From Mesostigma viride (lineage: Eukaryota; Streptophyta; Mesostigmatophyceae; Mesostigmatales; Mesostigmataceae), in NCBI GenBank assembly GCA_009746045.1, contig RPFO01000312.1:536323-598322 (forward strand): DNA of 62,000 nt, written 5' to 3'. Of the stretch, positions 16,001 to 26,902 are shown one piece after another; within the stretch, counting starts at the first letter, position 1, and each line of letters begins with the position of its first letter. The notes below the pieces were generated by a model. That model was not told the DNA's origin, searched no databases, and saw only the letters and a program-made list of their open reading frames with translations. Both the position numbers and the translations under genes were made by a program.

Positions 16001-18394
16001 TGTGGGCACATGGGGCCTCCCTGACCACCGCTGCGTGCTCTGCGCTGCTGCCACCTGCCACCTGCCACCTGCCACCCGCCACCCGTTGCTTGCTCGCTGG
16101 CTCCCTTGCCCCAGGCCAGCGGTGATGGCAGCACGCTGGTCATCCTCATCGCGCCGCCACCTGTCGACGTGGTCGCGCGCCGCAAGTACGCCCTGTGAGT
16201 CCCGCCGCTGTGCCACAAGACATGCCCGCGTGCTTGCCGCCACACAGGATCCGCTCCAGGTGGACCGCACAACCCTGTGCACGGAGGCATGGCCGAGCTC
16301 CCTTGCGTCGGCTGCCTGTCGATTGCGGTGGCCCCCCTGATGTCCGACAGATGTTGCCCGCGCATGTTGCAGTTTCGGTGGGCATGCTCGTGTGCGTGCC
16401 CCCTGTATTCCACGAGCAACATGGTCTAGAGAAACTGGTATGGCACGTATTTTGTGGCGTGCCCTCACTAGACCCATCGCCCAGCGCGGTACTGATCTGT
16501 CCACTCGCCCACGCACGCACTCCATCCCCTACTCCAGTACTCCGTCCCTTCCTCATGCACGGCCAGGGGACGGTCGAGGTGTCGGCTCCTTACCAGCGTG
16601 GCTCGCCCCATTCTGCCTCCCCGCTCGCGCCGGCGCCCCCGCACGCGACCACCGCTGGCTTTTGCATGGCAGCGGGGCAAGCCACCGACCTTTTCCGTGC
16701 ACTTGCGCGCTCACACTCACGTTGGAGGGGGTATGGGCTCTCTGGGATGTGTTCCTGACGCTGAGCGGGTACCTGTGCCTGCCTGCCTGCCTGCGTGCAT
16801 GCATGCGCCCCCCTGCCCACGCACCCGCCTGCCTGCGCACCTGCGCATCCATCTGCCTGTGCACCTGCGCGCGCATGCCCGCAGCCAGCTGTACGGTGAC
16901 AAGGCAAGCGGGCTACCCGACCGCACCAACCCGGTGACAGGGACATACGCGGACGCCTGCAGGGAGGTGGCGGCGCAGCTTGGGTGCCCCGTGGTGGACC
17001 TGTGGACTGCCATGCAGGCGCAGCCAGACTGGCCCTTCTTTCTCAGGTGGGCGGTGGTGGGTGGGGGGGTGGGGGTGGGGTGGGGGGGTGCGGGTGCGGG
17101 TGGTGGGTGGGGGTGGGGGTGAGGGTGGGGGTGGGGGTGGGGTGGGGGTGGGGGTGGGGGTGGGGGTGGGGGTGCGGGTGGGGTGGTGGGTGGGGGTGGG
17201 GGTGAGGGGTGGGGGTGGGGGTGGGGTGGGGGGAGGGTGAAGGGGGTCCTGCCTGTGTGTATGGGCGTATATATGGGTGTGGGTATGGGTATGTGCTGGC
17301 GTTGCCTGCAGACCGGGGCAGCCACCAGGAACGTGGGAGGGCAGCAATGCGGTGACACATGGTGGTGCCGCACGGACCAGGCCACCGCGTCTTCGTTCGT
17401 GGTCAGAGCACAGGCAGTGTGGCAGCAGAGAGCACAGCTGCCCTCTACCTGATGTCATCACGTGCCGGTGGCTGGCAGTATCAGGGCTGAGGCGCAGCCA
17501 TGACAAGGCCAGCTCCGTGCCTTGTGCAGGCGCTTGCTCCTTGCCGCGAGGCCCAGGGCCGCGGGGGGGCTCTTGGCTGTACAGTACGGTGGCTGTGGTG
17601 TATGCCTTGCGCCACACGGTGTAGAGGGCCACCAACCAGGGTTGTCACTCGCTCCCTACTGGGTACAGCCGCCGCAGATGGGACGTGAGGCTGGTCTGCA
17701 TCAAACGTGGTGATGTGGCTGATTTATTGATTACTGCATGCGCCCCTGCCTCCCTCCACCGCACTAGACCGCTGCGTGCTACCGTTGTCTCTGGACTGCG
17801 GTGTGGGAAAGCAAGGCATGGTGCACCGGCGCCCAGCCAGCAGGCCTGACCATCACCCACGGCATGCCCACTGCGTGGTCGGCACTGTCATTGGGGCAGC
17901 CAGGTGCCACGTGGGTGCGGCAGAACGTGCCGGTTAAACGGGTGGCCGCCGTGCTCTGTAGCAGGGGTGCATATCTATCGCACATCTGCCGCAAACCTAG
18001 GCACATCTGGGGCATACCTAGGGTACCGTATCGCAAGCGGCTGGGCAATCACCCACAGGGCATGTGCACTCCTGCGTCACCGCATGCGCGCGCTCGGGCC
18101 CCTGTCATTGCCCGCGCTAACTTTCCCCTCGCTCCCTTGTCTACACCTTGCCACCACGTGCCTGCTGCTACCTGGCCCCCCCACCTCGCGCCCCGCAGCG
18201 ACGGCCTTCACCTAACGGAGCGCGGCAACGCGTTTGTGTTCCAGCAGCTGGTGGAGGCCATCAAGGGTGCGGACGCGGCGCGCCTGCCGGCGGCGCTGCC
18301 CTACGACTTCCCCCTCAACGCCGACATCGACCACGAGGACTCGGCCGCGTTCTTCCGCAAGTGGGAGGAAAAGCGGCAGGGGCACATGGGGTAG
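13031..18394 (+). CDS. Membrane-anchored SGNH/GDSL esterase, IAH1 type, 6 exons
   Basis: A serine esterase related to isoamyl-acetate-hydrolysing esterase and plant CPRD49-type GDSL proteins; the natural substrate is unknown. Exons: 13031-13252, 13563-13646, 14407-14550, 16115-16194, 16885-17046, 18199-18394. All introns are GT-AG with matching phases, giving about 295 residues. Block I is FGDSIT with the nucleophile at Ser52; block II RGYSGYNTR is at 80-88; block III GAND is at 117-120; block V DGLHL supplies Asp232 and His235. Usual family length is near 240-255; the extra N-terminus holds a hydrophobic stretch (about 15-31), a signal anchor or signal peptide. The open frame extends upstream of 13031 without another ATG. 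Introns 3 and 5 hold long CT and GT repeats. It is divergent from PECT. Confidence 0.93.
13707..13740. repeat. Poly(G) run in esterase intron 2
   Basis: A nearly unbroken run of about 30 G on the plus strand shortly after exon 2. A likely site of assembly length error. Confidence 0.8.
14688..15510 (+). repeat. CTCTCTCCC polypyrimidine array in esterase intron 3
   Basis: About 820 bp of a 9-bp CTCTCTCCC unit with CTATCTCCC variants clustered near 14930 and from 15340 on. It is pure pyrimidine on one strand, with mirror symmetry that permits triplex DNA. It stays open in several frames and is not coding. Confidence 0.95.
17047..17240 (+). repeat. GGGGGT array at the start of esterase intron 5
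   Basis: Begins at the 5' splice site of exon 5 and consists of GGGGGT/GGGTGC repeats. Being G-rich in the transcript, it could form RNA quadruplexes beside the donor site. Confidence 0.88.
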
Positions 18395-19844
18395 ACCGCG
18401 CGGGGGCGTGGTCGCAGAGATCTGCGTGGGAGCCCACGGGGTTGTTCCGCGGAACGTGTTTGCCCAATGGTTTCTGAAAGCCTTGGTGCTTTTTGGCATG
18501 GTGGCCATTTTGCATGATGAATGTGCTGTCAGGGCAAGTATCATTGCGTGGTGCACCCGCTGACTTTGGCAATGCTTTTCCGGTCCTAGGTTATTGACTG
18601 CAAGGCATGCGGTGGATTTGTTCATCTGCTGTATGCTCAGGGTTTGGTAAGCGTCTTTCTTTCAGCCCATAAAAGGTTGTTGGTACTTCAACATGCACTT
18701 GGATGCTCAGAAGTCTTGGCAATAGTTGTTTGTTGATTGAGGGCTCCGTGAGACTAGGAGGCAGCTGGATAACTCAGCTTTTAATTGCCTTGGTAGTAGC
18801 AGGAAGTCCACATGACCATGAAAAGGTAATTTTGGGATGTTTTTACGAAACTATCGATCTGATGCAAGTTGAATTATGCGTGCCATGACAGCATAAACCT
18901 CCTGTAGACAATGATGGAAAATGGTAACCGTGCTGGTGCGGAAAGAGTACATAACCATTACTGTAAAGTGACACAACTATTCTTGGACGCATGGTAGTCC
19001 AACGCTGTGTAAGGACTCGAGTAGTGTAACAAGCAAAAATGATTTGTTGTTACATCCTTTGTTTTGTGAACGTTTGGCTTTTAGTTGAGGACTTTTGGAT
19101 CAGTATTGAGAAAGTCATGAGGTTTCCAAGACGGTGGTACTTGAAACTTGTACTTTGTCAACCGACTGTTAGAAGCCCTCATTGGTCTTGGCCTGATCCA
19201 CATGGGGTTGTGGTTTGTTGGTCGGTACTACCAAGTCATAAATGCTCCTTTGGGACTTTAGTGCTTACTACAGATTCAGAATCTCATGTCTGGATTCTGC
19301 CAGACTGGTTGTGGTGTTGTTCTGTTTCGTGTGACTAGGATGGATACGAAGATCTTGTTTAGAATTCCATGATTCTGATTGGTTCTTTTCTGGCGAAGGT
19401 TCCGGCTAAGGTTGAGGCATGCTCGACAAGCACGTCGATATCAAGGACGTGGGGTCGCCATTGTTGACACGTTGGTTTTGATCCATCATGGTATAATAAA
19501 GCTTGTCTTTGTTGTCCATTCATAAGAGCCCTTTGATACTAGACTACCTTCAGTTCCACAGAGGTCGTCTAGGCACAAGCTTGTCTTTCTGTCTACAAGG
19601 GGTGTGGTTCCCTAAATCACGTGCTGTGGAATCTCCATCTCAACGTTGCTCGGATACTGAAGATCTGCGACTCAAGAACGCAACCCAGGTAAAAGATCTT
19701 TCATATTTAGACTATGGATGATGCTGATGATCATTTTTAGTCGTTACAAGTAGTGTCTGAGAGGGAAGGCGTGAAGACCGCGGAGGCCCCATGGCTATCT
19801 GTAGGAAGGCCTGCATGGAGGGAGGACGGCAAACACAATTAGAT
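18395..19844. other. 3' flank of the esterase; no further gene seen
   Basis: Probably starts with the esterase 3' UTR. TGTAA, the usual green-algal polyadenylation signal, occurs near 18962, 19005 and 19024, but I cannot choose one. No repeat or coding signal is evident. Confidence 0.4.
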
Positions 19845-20690
19845 TAATTAATTTAACACACGCTACATTTGGGGATGCGCGACCGCTTCAAGCTGTTGGG
19901 GAGCTGGCTTCCTGACACCGCCGACGATGTGGACATCCGCATCGGCCTTGCCTGGGCCAAGCTCCGTTCGCTCACACCTTACTGGCGCTCGAAGGGCCTG
20001 GACGGGCACCGCAAGCGCATGCTCTTCAAGGTCCTCGTCCTCACGGTGCTCACGTATGGCGCCGAGGCGTGGACCCTCCCACCCAAACTGGCAGCTCGGC
20101 TCGACGGCACAGTTTACAGGATGCTCCGGCAGGTCCTTAACGTAGGTTTTTCCGAGCGTCCGTCATCAGAGTCTTTGTATCATGGCATGCCTCGTGTTTC
20201 GGACGAGATTAGGCAGCGTAGGATAGCATTTGTTGGACACCTTGCCCGCACCAGCCAGGTCGACACCACCCTTGGTCTGGCCGGCCCCCAGCGGCTTGGA
20301 CAGCCAGGGCGGCACATTCTGACCTGGCCTGGCCCCGCGGACATTCCCAAAAGGGTAGGGAAACCTGTCACCAACTACGTTCAGATGTTGCTGGACGACC
20401 TAGTGGTGCCAGCCCAGTTTGAGCACCGCATCCACTCTCTCTCCCGTCTTTGGACTGCCATGCAGGACAAGACGCGGTGGAAGAAGATTGTCAAGGCGCA
20501 CACGCCCGACCCTGTGGGCAAGCCACCTCCCCCCAAGCGGAGGAGGCGTTTTGATGAGTAGTGTAGTTAGGATTTTCTAGATATAGTTAGGATAGCTCGA
20601 TCACGCGGCTTCCTCCACCCCATCCATCATGAAATATGTGCTACATGACCTCCCCACGGAGGCATGTTATAATTTAATTTAATTTTTTAC
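19845..20690 (+). mobile_element. 5'-truncated LINE with open C-terminal RT region
   Basis: From 19869 to 20561 an uninterrupted frame of about 230 codons encodes the region after the polymerase core of an endonuclease/reverse-transcriptase LINE: KLLGSWLPD, then LVLTVLTYGAEAWTL, then RQRRIAFVGHLARTSQVD and a basic C-terminus. There is no ATG and no polymerase YXDD motif, so it is a 5' truncation. A roughly 100-bp UTR, the hairpin CTCCCCACGGAG and an ATTTAATTTAATT tail follow. The 5' break lies in TTAATTAATTTAA, itself a tail-like sequence. Confidence 0.9.
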
Positions 20691-20857
20691 ATTTGGGGCA
20701 TTAGCATTATTTAGCCATGCTTTGCCCATGCCGAAAGTTGCTCTCAGCCGAGCAGAGTGGCGAGCTGCTTCTTTTTGGCGCTGAAGGCGACTGGCGCGTG
20801 ACTGGCGGAAGCAGCCCGTGGTGTGGGCGTCCAGTCCTCCCCGCGCGCTGCCTGCCT
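20691..20857 (+). repeat. ORF1-type 3' UTR fragment
   Basis: TTATTTAGCCATGCTTTGCCCATGC resembles the segment after the intact ORF1 (61830-61870) with several changes. Nothing else is seen. Confidence 0.4.
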
Positions 20858-21826
20858 TAATTAATTAATTAATTAATTAGACTCGTGCTCCCGTTGGGGA
20901 GTCACGGAGCATTAACCCCGATGGATGGATGGATGGGTGCAACATTCCTACCGGTCTAATCTATCTACATCTATCTAACAACATGCTAACTACAACATCT
21001 ATCTAGGCAGCCGCACGAGGGGGAGCTATCTGGCGTGCCTCCCGCGGGATTGCACACGCGGGCGCTTCCCCACTGGGGGGGGCTCATTGTCCTCTATGAC
21101 CTGGGCCCACTTGGCCTTGGCCATCATCTTCTTCCAAATCACGGAGAGGCCGAGGCCCCCCATGTCCTCTACTAGCTGTTCCTTGAAGGTGCGGGCCTTG
21201 CGGCGTCTAACATCACTAGGCCCAGCCCACGTCAGGAGGTGCCGGCCAGGCTGAGCTGGTCGCAGTCCTGCGGGGGGGCCACGTGAGGTGTCTACCTGGT
21301 TGGTGCGAGCTAGGTGCCCTACAAGCTGCAGGCTGCGTTGCTTAATTGTGCTGGTGATATAGGGCATGCCCTGGTACAGGTCCTCATTGCGGACATGAGC
21401 AGCATATCCTACTCTGAAAATGGAACGCAGCATGCTGGTGACCGCGCCGTCCAGCTTGCGGGCCAGGTCGGCGGTGAGGGTCCACGTCTCGGCGCCATAC
21501 GTGAGAACAGGAAGGACGAGGACCTTGAACAGGTCCTGTTTCTCGATCTTGCCCAGGGGCTTGCGCCACAGGGCCCGGTACTGACGTAAAGCGTGCCAGG
21601 CGAGGGAGATGCGATGGTCCACATCAGCCTCGCAGCTGGGGAGCAGGCTGCCCAGCAGCTTAACGCGGTCCCGATACGGGACTGGAGAGCCGTCTAGGAG
21701 ATAGAGGCTGCCTGCCTTGCTGTAGCCTTGCGCCCCTTCGGCATTGCTGCTTGGGAAGGGCGCGAAGGTGCACAGATCCAACGCTGCCCTGGAGGGAGAT
21801 GGCAGAGTGGAGCCAAGCCCGCCCAT
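20858..21826 (-). mobile_element. LINE of a second subfamily, 5'-truncated, open
   Basis: Minus-strand frame 21826-21026 (266 codons from an ATG) encodes the same post-polymerase region as the 19.9-kb copy but with clearly different sequence: KLLGSLLPS, LVLPVLTYGAETWTL, LVGHLARTNQVDTS. It ends in a 3' UTR, the hairpin CTCCCCAACGGGAG and a TTAATTAATTAA tail (20858-20880). Its 5' end abuts another LINE's tail at 21827, so it inserted into, or broke at, that tail. Confidence 0.88.
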
Positions 21827-22020
21827 TAATTAATTATTAATTAATTAATTAATTAATTAATTGATTGATTAATTAATTAATTAATTAAACACGTGCTCCC
21901 GTTGGGAAGTCACGGAGCACCGAAGTGCTTTTAATCCCTGTGTGTGCACAACAGGAGAAAGGGCAGAGACCCCCAGTCTCCTTCATGCCAAAGGCATGCC
22001 ACAGCTGCATTCGCGCGCGC
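21827..22020 (-). repeat. LINE 3' UTR with a 60-bp TTAA tail
   Basis: A TTAATTAA-rich tail (21827-21890) followed, in minus orientation, by a CTCCCGTTGGGAAG hairpin and UTR that matches 35395-35565 (the CCACAGCTGC and AAAGGCATGCC parts). Confidence 0.7.
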
Positions 22021-22649
22021 TAGCTAAACGGACACGCTAACGATCCGGCAATCTGTGGGTGCCCGCCCATGGTTGTACATAAATGCTTCGGTACATTCTG
22101 ATCATTCGGTACATATTTATAGTTGTCTTACTAAATGAAGTTTATTGTCGCTGCACCGGCTGGGCCATGCAAGGAAAGGGAACCTCGTTTCAAAAGCAAA
22201 TTTATGTATAGCTATACTCTGATCAGACACTCCGCAAAGGTGAAAACCTTTGCGTTCAGTGCCGGGCCGCGGAAAACGCGGAAAACGCGATCTACAAATG
22301 AATCCGACCTGAATCGAACTGGGGACCTCTCGCACCAAATTTTGCTGACAATAGGACGGACGTCTCCGGTTACCATGGCATCGCCAACTTACACCTACAG
22401 TCATCCGCAAAATTTCTCCTGTCCGGGGAGTGATGCAAGCCTTTCGGATTTGGTACTAGATAAATCACTCGAGATCTGTGTGTAGGAGTACTACACACGT
22501 GTCTGCACGCGAGACTTGTTCAGTCTCGCACCGTGAGACGGGCTGAACACGGCTGAAACCTTCTCTCGAAGGGGGCGTAGCCGGTACTATCGAAATCAGC
22601 CATACTTACATTTTATGCATGGTCCGGATTCTTCCATCCAGATTTCTGG
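22021..22649. other. No supported gene
   Basis: A tRNA-like TTCGATTC motif occurs near 22310 on the minus strand but no cloverleaf can be drawn. Near 22621 the sequence matches the dispersed repeat at 2403. Confidence 0.45.
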
Positions 22650-22661
22650 CCTGCGCTGGTT

Positions 22662-23150
22662 AAATTAAATCAAATTGAATTAAATTAAATTATAACATGC
22701 CTCCGTTGGGAGATCATGTAGCACATATTCCTTGATGGGTGGGTGGAGTGGAGGGAGCCGCGTAATCGAACTAACCTAACTCTAAGCTATCTACTAGAAA
22801 AATCCTAACTACACTACACTACTCATCAAAACGCCGCCTCCTCTTAGGGGGAGGTGGCTTGCCCACAGGGGCTGGCGTGTGAGCCTTGACAATCTTCTGC
22901 CACCGCGTCTTGTTCTGCATGGCAGTCCAAAGAAGGGAGAGAGAGTGGATGCGGTGTTCAAACTGGGCTGGGACCACTAGGTCGGCCAGCAACATCTGGA
23001 TGTAGTTCGTGATATGCTTCCCTACCCTTTTGGGAATGCCCTTGGGGCCAGGCCAGGTCAGAATATGCCGCCCTGGCTGGCCAAGCCGCTGGGGGCAGGC
23101 CAGACCAAGGGCGGTGTCGACCTGGCTGGTGCGAGCTGGTTGTCTCTAGA
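22662..23150 (-). mobile_element. 5'-truncated LINE with 12-bp target duplication
   Basis: The minus-strand frame from about 23137 to 22822 encodes about 105 residues of the LINE C-terminus ending KRRRRFDE, then a 3' UTR, the CTCCCAACGGAG hairpin and an AATTTAATT tail. CCTGCGCTGGTT occurs at 22650-22661 and again at 23151-23162, a perfect 12-bp target-site duplication. About 15 bp of filler joins the 5' end to the right duplication. Confidence 0.88.
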
Positions 23151-23162
23151 CCTGCGCTGGTT

Positions 23163-23769
23163 GTCTCTATGATACTTTCGTGATGAACGTGCTCGTACCA
23201 TGAATATTACAACCGATACGTTGACCAGGCCTGCCTGAACAAATGCTCGCATTAAAACATCACCCCTTCCATCATATTTGATTGGTTTACCTGAACGAGT
23301 AAAGAGTGTGCAGGCAAATGGAGAAGCAGGGTATACTCATGTACAGATCCTGATGTCAAGTAAGCCTGTGGTGCTATATCAAGCCTTGTCTCGTATCAAT
23401 GTGACAAGTGGCACCCTGGATTGCCCTGCATCAGCTCGCTTTGAGTAAATGCAGGGCCTGCTGGTATTTGGTTTTGATACTACCATATCATCTAGCTGAC
23501 ATTTGCACTGATTTTACACTGCATTGGGACAGCATCCACACTAACACAGCACTAACACAGCAACATAGCACTGACATAGCTCTAACATAGCTCTAACATA
23601 GCTCTAACATAGCACTAAACGGAAGCCATGACCTGAAGCTGCACGGGATGCGTTTACACCCCCAGCAGGGCGGGGGTGGTGAAGTCATACAAGACTACGT
23701 GCGTCACATCGTGATGAATATACAGTACAAAATGTATACATATAGTACATGACCACCGCCCTTGGGCCT
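23163..23769. repeat. Intergenic, with short CTCTAACATAG tandem repeat
   Basis: About eight irregular 11-bp copies of CTCTAACATAG at 23541-23620. It otherwise appears to be 3' flank of the ComB-like gene. Confidence 0.55.
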
Positions 23770-24870
23770 TCAGCCCGGCAGCAGGCCGCGCACACGCTCA
23801 AGGAGCGCACCTACGCTGGACGTGGCGTCGCAAGCATCACCATCGACCCGCACGGGCAGCCGCTGGATGCACCCCCCGATGTACACCGGGACCACATCAT
23901 CGGCCGTGTTCAGCTGCGCCGCCACCGCCACATCTGCGTGCAGGCCGTGCACTCGGGTCAGCCGGCGTCCCGTGAGGGAGGCGGACTGCAGCACCGCCAG
24001 CAGGTTGCCGCGGTGCAGGAGGAACAGCTGCCAGCAGGCCCACGCGAGGTCGTTAAGCTGCAGTGGGTGCACCAGCTCAGGCGCTGCCGCAAACTCATCG
24101 CGACTCATGTCACCCCAGGCCTCTGGCCCAGAGGGCGGCGACAGCAGGGTTACGTCTGCCAGCGCGTCCTTGAGCGCATCCACCAGGGCACCCGCACAGA
24201 GAGAGTCTTCAACGCTGAATGCGGCGTCGGTCCCGCAGCACAGGATGTCCACCACCGCACATTCCGCAAAAGCCTCGTGGGCGAGCAAGGCCCTCGCGAC
24301 AGCCTGCACGTTCAGCAACGACATGATCAGCATGGGGCACGACGCGGGACGCTCCTGTGGCGGCCCCGTGGTACAGGCGAGGTCCGGCTCCTCTGCCCTG
24401 TCGCCACGCACGTGGCCAGCCGCGGCTAGCAGGCCTTTCGTCCCATTGGTCGTATGGAACAGGAGCACCTTGCCGCGGACCGTCTCCTTGAAGCATTGCG
24501 GCGAATTGCCCAGGTCGAATCCCTGGATCTTCCGGCCTCCATGCTCCGCGCCACTCAGAATGACAAGAGATCGGTCTAGGCCCGCAGAGTGGAGCTCGCG
24601 TGCCGTCTCCTTGCAACACTCCGGTGTGGGAAGTGGCACTATTAGAGCTGCCCCCGCCTGTATAGCGCTTATGATGGACGACGTCGCACGCAGAACATCC
24701 ACTACTACCGTCACACGGGCGGCGCTGCATTTTTGTGTGCCGTCGCAACCATGATGATCTGACGAGTTGTCGACAACATATTCTTTGACAGAGGAATAGA
24801 CATGTATTTTTGACAACCGGGTAGAGCGTTTCTGTTTGTCGAATCGGGAGACGGCGGGCGATGGCCCCAT
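23770..24870 (-). CDS. comB-like: ComB-like 2-phosphosulfolactate phosphatase, single exon
   Basis: The ComB family removes phosphate from 2-phosphosulfolactate to give sulfolactate with Mg2+; in methanogens this serves coenzyme M synthesis, while many bacteria carry homologues for other sulfonate pathways. The 366-residue frame starts at an ATG and is intronless. Motifs in order: VVVDVLRATSS (55-65), GGRKIQGFDLGNSP (111-124), TTNGT (140-144), CCGTDAAFSVEDSLCAGA (211-228). Bacterial members are usually about 240-300 residues. The extra length lies in an N-terminal extension (1-50) and in insertions near 155-180 and 240-290. No clear organelle signal is seen. Lack of introns among intron-rich neighbours and the prokaryotic family suggest horizontal transfer, which is inference. 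Activity in this organism is unproven. Confidence 0.9.
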   Translation of the reverse strand: MGPSPAVSRFDKQKRSTRLSKIHVYSSVKEYVVDNSSDHHGCDGTQKCSAARVTVVVDVLRATSSIISAIQAGAALIVPLPTPECCKETARELHSAGLDRSLVILSGAEHGGRKIQGFDLGNSPQCFKETVRGKVLLFHTTNGTKGLLAAAGHVRGDRAEEPDLACTTGPPQERPASCPMLIMSLLNVQAVARALLAHEAFAECAVVDILCCGTDAAFSVEDSLCAGALVDALKDALADVTLLSPPSGPEAWGDMSRDEFAAAPELVHPLQLNDLAWACWQLFLLHRGNLLAVLQSASLTGRRLTRVHGLHADVAVAAQLNTADDVVPVYIGGCIQRLPVRVDGDACDATSSVGALLERVRGLLPG

Positions 24871-25450
24871 GAGCCTGTCTGGCGCTTGCGCTAATATCTC
24901 GAGTGCTCGACTCTACCGGATTCGATGCGCCGTGCGGAGATGATCCTTAACGTGATGCCAAAAAGATTAGAGCGTATTGGGCTAAAGTCACATTATAAAC
25001 ATCATAAGAGGCTTCTCCGGATGCAATTGGGCATCTGCGCATGCAGTTCGCATGTCCATGCAGCAATAGATGCTGAACGCATATATATTGCAGGACAGTA
25101 CAACGTTTCTTGTGACAAAGTCATGCTTTGCCAGAGGGTAGCCGGGTGAGCCCCAGCGCGAGCCGCCGGCAAACGCATTTACAACTGAACGAGGGTGCAG
25201 AATGTGTCGAATTCGAGCGCCAATCTCTATCATCAGGATTTTGCTCACATTGCGAAATCCGAGCGCTAGCGTAACAAAATCGAAGCGGTGCTTACAAGGT
25301 CGCAACGTCAGGGGCGCGGGAGCGCGTTTGCCGATGCCAATTGCCAAGAGGCATAAAGTACTACTGTAGCAAGTTGAAAGAGCAGTGGGCACTACGTATA
25401 GTACCGCTGCTGCTGTGCAGTCGTCACTAGTTGTCACATGCTGATGGCAT
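24871..25450. other. Upstream region of the ComB-like gene; no gene seen
   Basis: Short frames only. Presumably holds the promoter of the ComB-like gene on the minus strand. Confidence 0.4.
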
Positions 25451-25608
25451 GTGTAGCTTGTCTCACTGGACCCGAGTGGGACCAGCGCTATAGTGGTCAC
25501 GAGGGCCGACTTGTAGTCACGAGGGCCGCATGGCCCGAGTGACTACAAGTCGGCCCTCGTGACCACTATAGCGCTGGTCCCACTCGGGTCCAGTGAGACA
25601 AGCTACAC
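25451..25608. repeat. 158-bp hairpin with 70-bp perfect arms
   Basis: Positions 25451-25520 and 25539-25608 are exact reverse complements. The 18-bp centre holds a further 5-bp palindrome (GGGCC/GGCCC). The 24 bp at 25591-25614 recur almost exactly at 25656-25679. No coding role is seen. Confidence 0.97.
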
Positions 25609-26094
25609 TTGTCCACGGCGTGGGACAAGTGCACAGCCAAATTCCCTGCGATCACTGTGAGACAAGCTACACTTGTCCTGGCCCTCGGTCTTTCCAAATC
25701 TCTGCTGCCCATGTGCGGCGTGGGCACTGGGCAACAACAAACAACAACAACAACATTTGTCACAGTCGTCACTCGTCAGTCAGCATTCGCCATTCGGGGT
25801 TTTGGATTGGCACCCGGTGCTGGCCAGCACCCGATGACGATCATGACGATCATGACGGTCCTGAGAACGGGCTGGGCTGCGCCGACCAGGCGCTGTACGC
25901 TGTGCGGGCCGCGCCGGCCAGACTGAGATGCGCCCGTGCGCTCATGGGCGCGTAAATCAAACTGCACGTAAAGACTAAAGAGCTCTCGAGAATCCGGCCG
26001 GCAACAGTATGTATGCAGAAAACCCAAGTCCTGGCAGCCATCGCGCCATTGACGTAATGTATTACTGCACACCGTACGGGTCTTTGAACCCTCA
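25609..26094. other. No supported gene
   Basis: Contains a short AACAACAACAAC tract and a GATCATGAC repeat. No motif-bearing frame. Confidence 0.45.
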
Positions 26095-26102
26095 CGGCAT
26101 AC

Positions 26103-26692
26103 TAGGGTTGTACCGAATAGTGTTCCGAATACCGAATATCCCCCGAATACCGAACCGAACACCGAATATGTTCAGTATACGGCGAACGGTCTGTCCGTCT
26201 GAACATATTCGGTATCGGTATCGGGAGGCAAGCTCTACTTCCGAATATATTCGGTATCGAAATCGGGACACCCTACTATTCGACGAATATATTCGTAGTT
26301 CCGAATATCGAATAGTAGTACCCCTACTAGCGGGCGGCGCAGCCTCCAGCCTCCACTCACCAGCTGGCGCGGTCATGCCTCCGCCGACTCCCAAAAGCTA
26401 GAGTTAGGCCAACGCCCAAAAGCTGAATTCACTATGCAGGGAAGGCAACTGTGCTTGTCTGAAGTATTAAACACTAAGACTAGTGTATCTCAATATATAA
26501 TTGATACAAAATAATTAATATAAGTCTCATTAATATAAATGATACAAGTTGTCTACCTAATACGTTATAGTAGCTACTGTCGTCATTATTCGATCGGCGT
26601 CCGAATAGTTCGGAGAACTATTCGGTGTTCGATTCGGGAAGGGCCCTTCAGCTCCGAACATATTCGGTATCGGTATCGGGAGGCTCCAAATA
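26103..26692. mobile_element. hAT-type MITE copy A, left part
   Basis: Starts with the inverted repeat TAGGGTTGTACCGAATAG and is nearly identical to the uninterrupted copy at 49005-49671. The left target duplication is CGGCATAC at 26095-26102. The element is interrupted at 26692 by MULE-1 and resumes at 37113. CCGAATAT/ATATTCGG motifs recur throughout. No coding capacity. Confidence 0.95.
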
Positions 26693-26902
26693 GGAAGCGC
26701 ATAATTTGGCTCTGATGACACAAACTCTAGTGCGGGGGTGAGTGCGGGGTTCCGGGACACCACCGCACTAAGTCCGACGCGCCTGCCCAGGCCACGCCGC
26801 GCCGGACCGGCACACGAGTTACGCGGGAAAAAAGGGCCTGCCGCGCCAATTACTGTAGGACTTGGCTAATTTCTTTGTTGACTACAAGCGCAGTCAAGGA
26901 TG
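26693..26902 (+). repeat. MULE-1 left terminal inverted repeat
   Basis: 210 bp, ending near CAAGGATG. Its outer 130 bp resemble the left end of MULE-2 (50166-50305), which places both in one family. Confidence 0.95.

Noticed and set aside
22255-22400. Possible tRNA or tRNA-derived SINE on the minus strand (TTCGATTC box)
   Set aside because: No A box and no acceptor or T stem can be paired.
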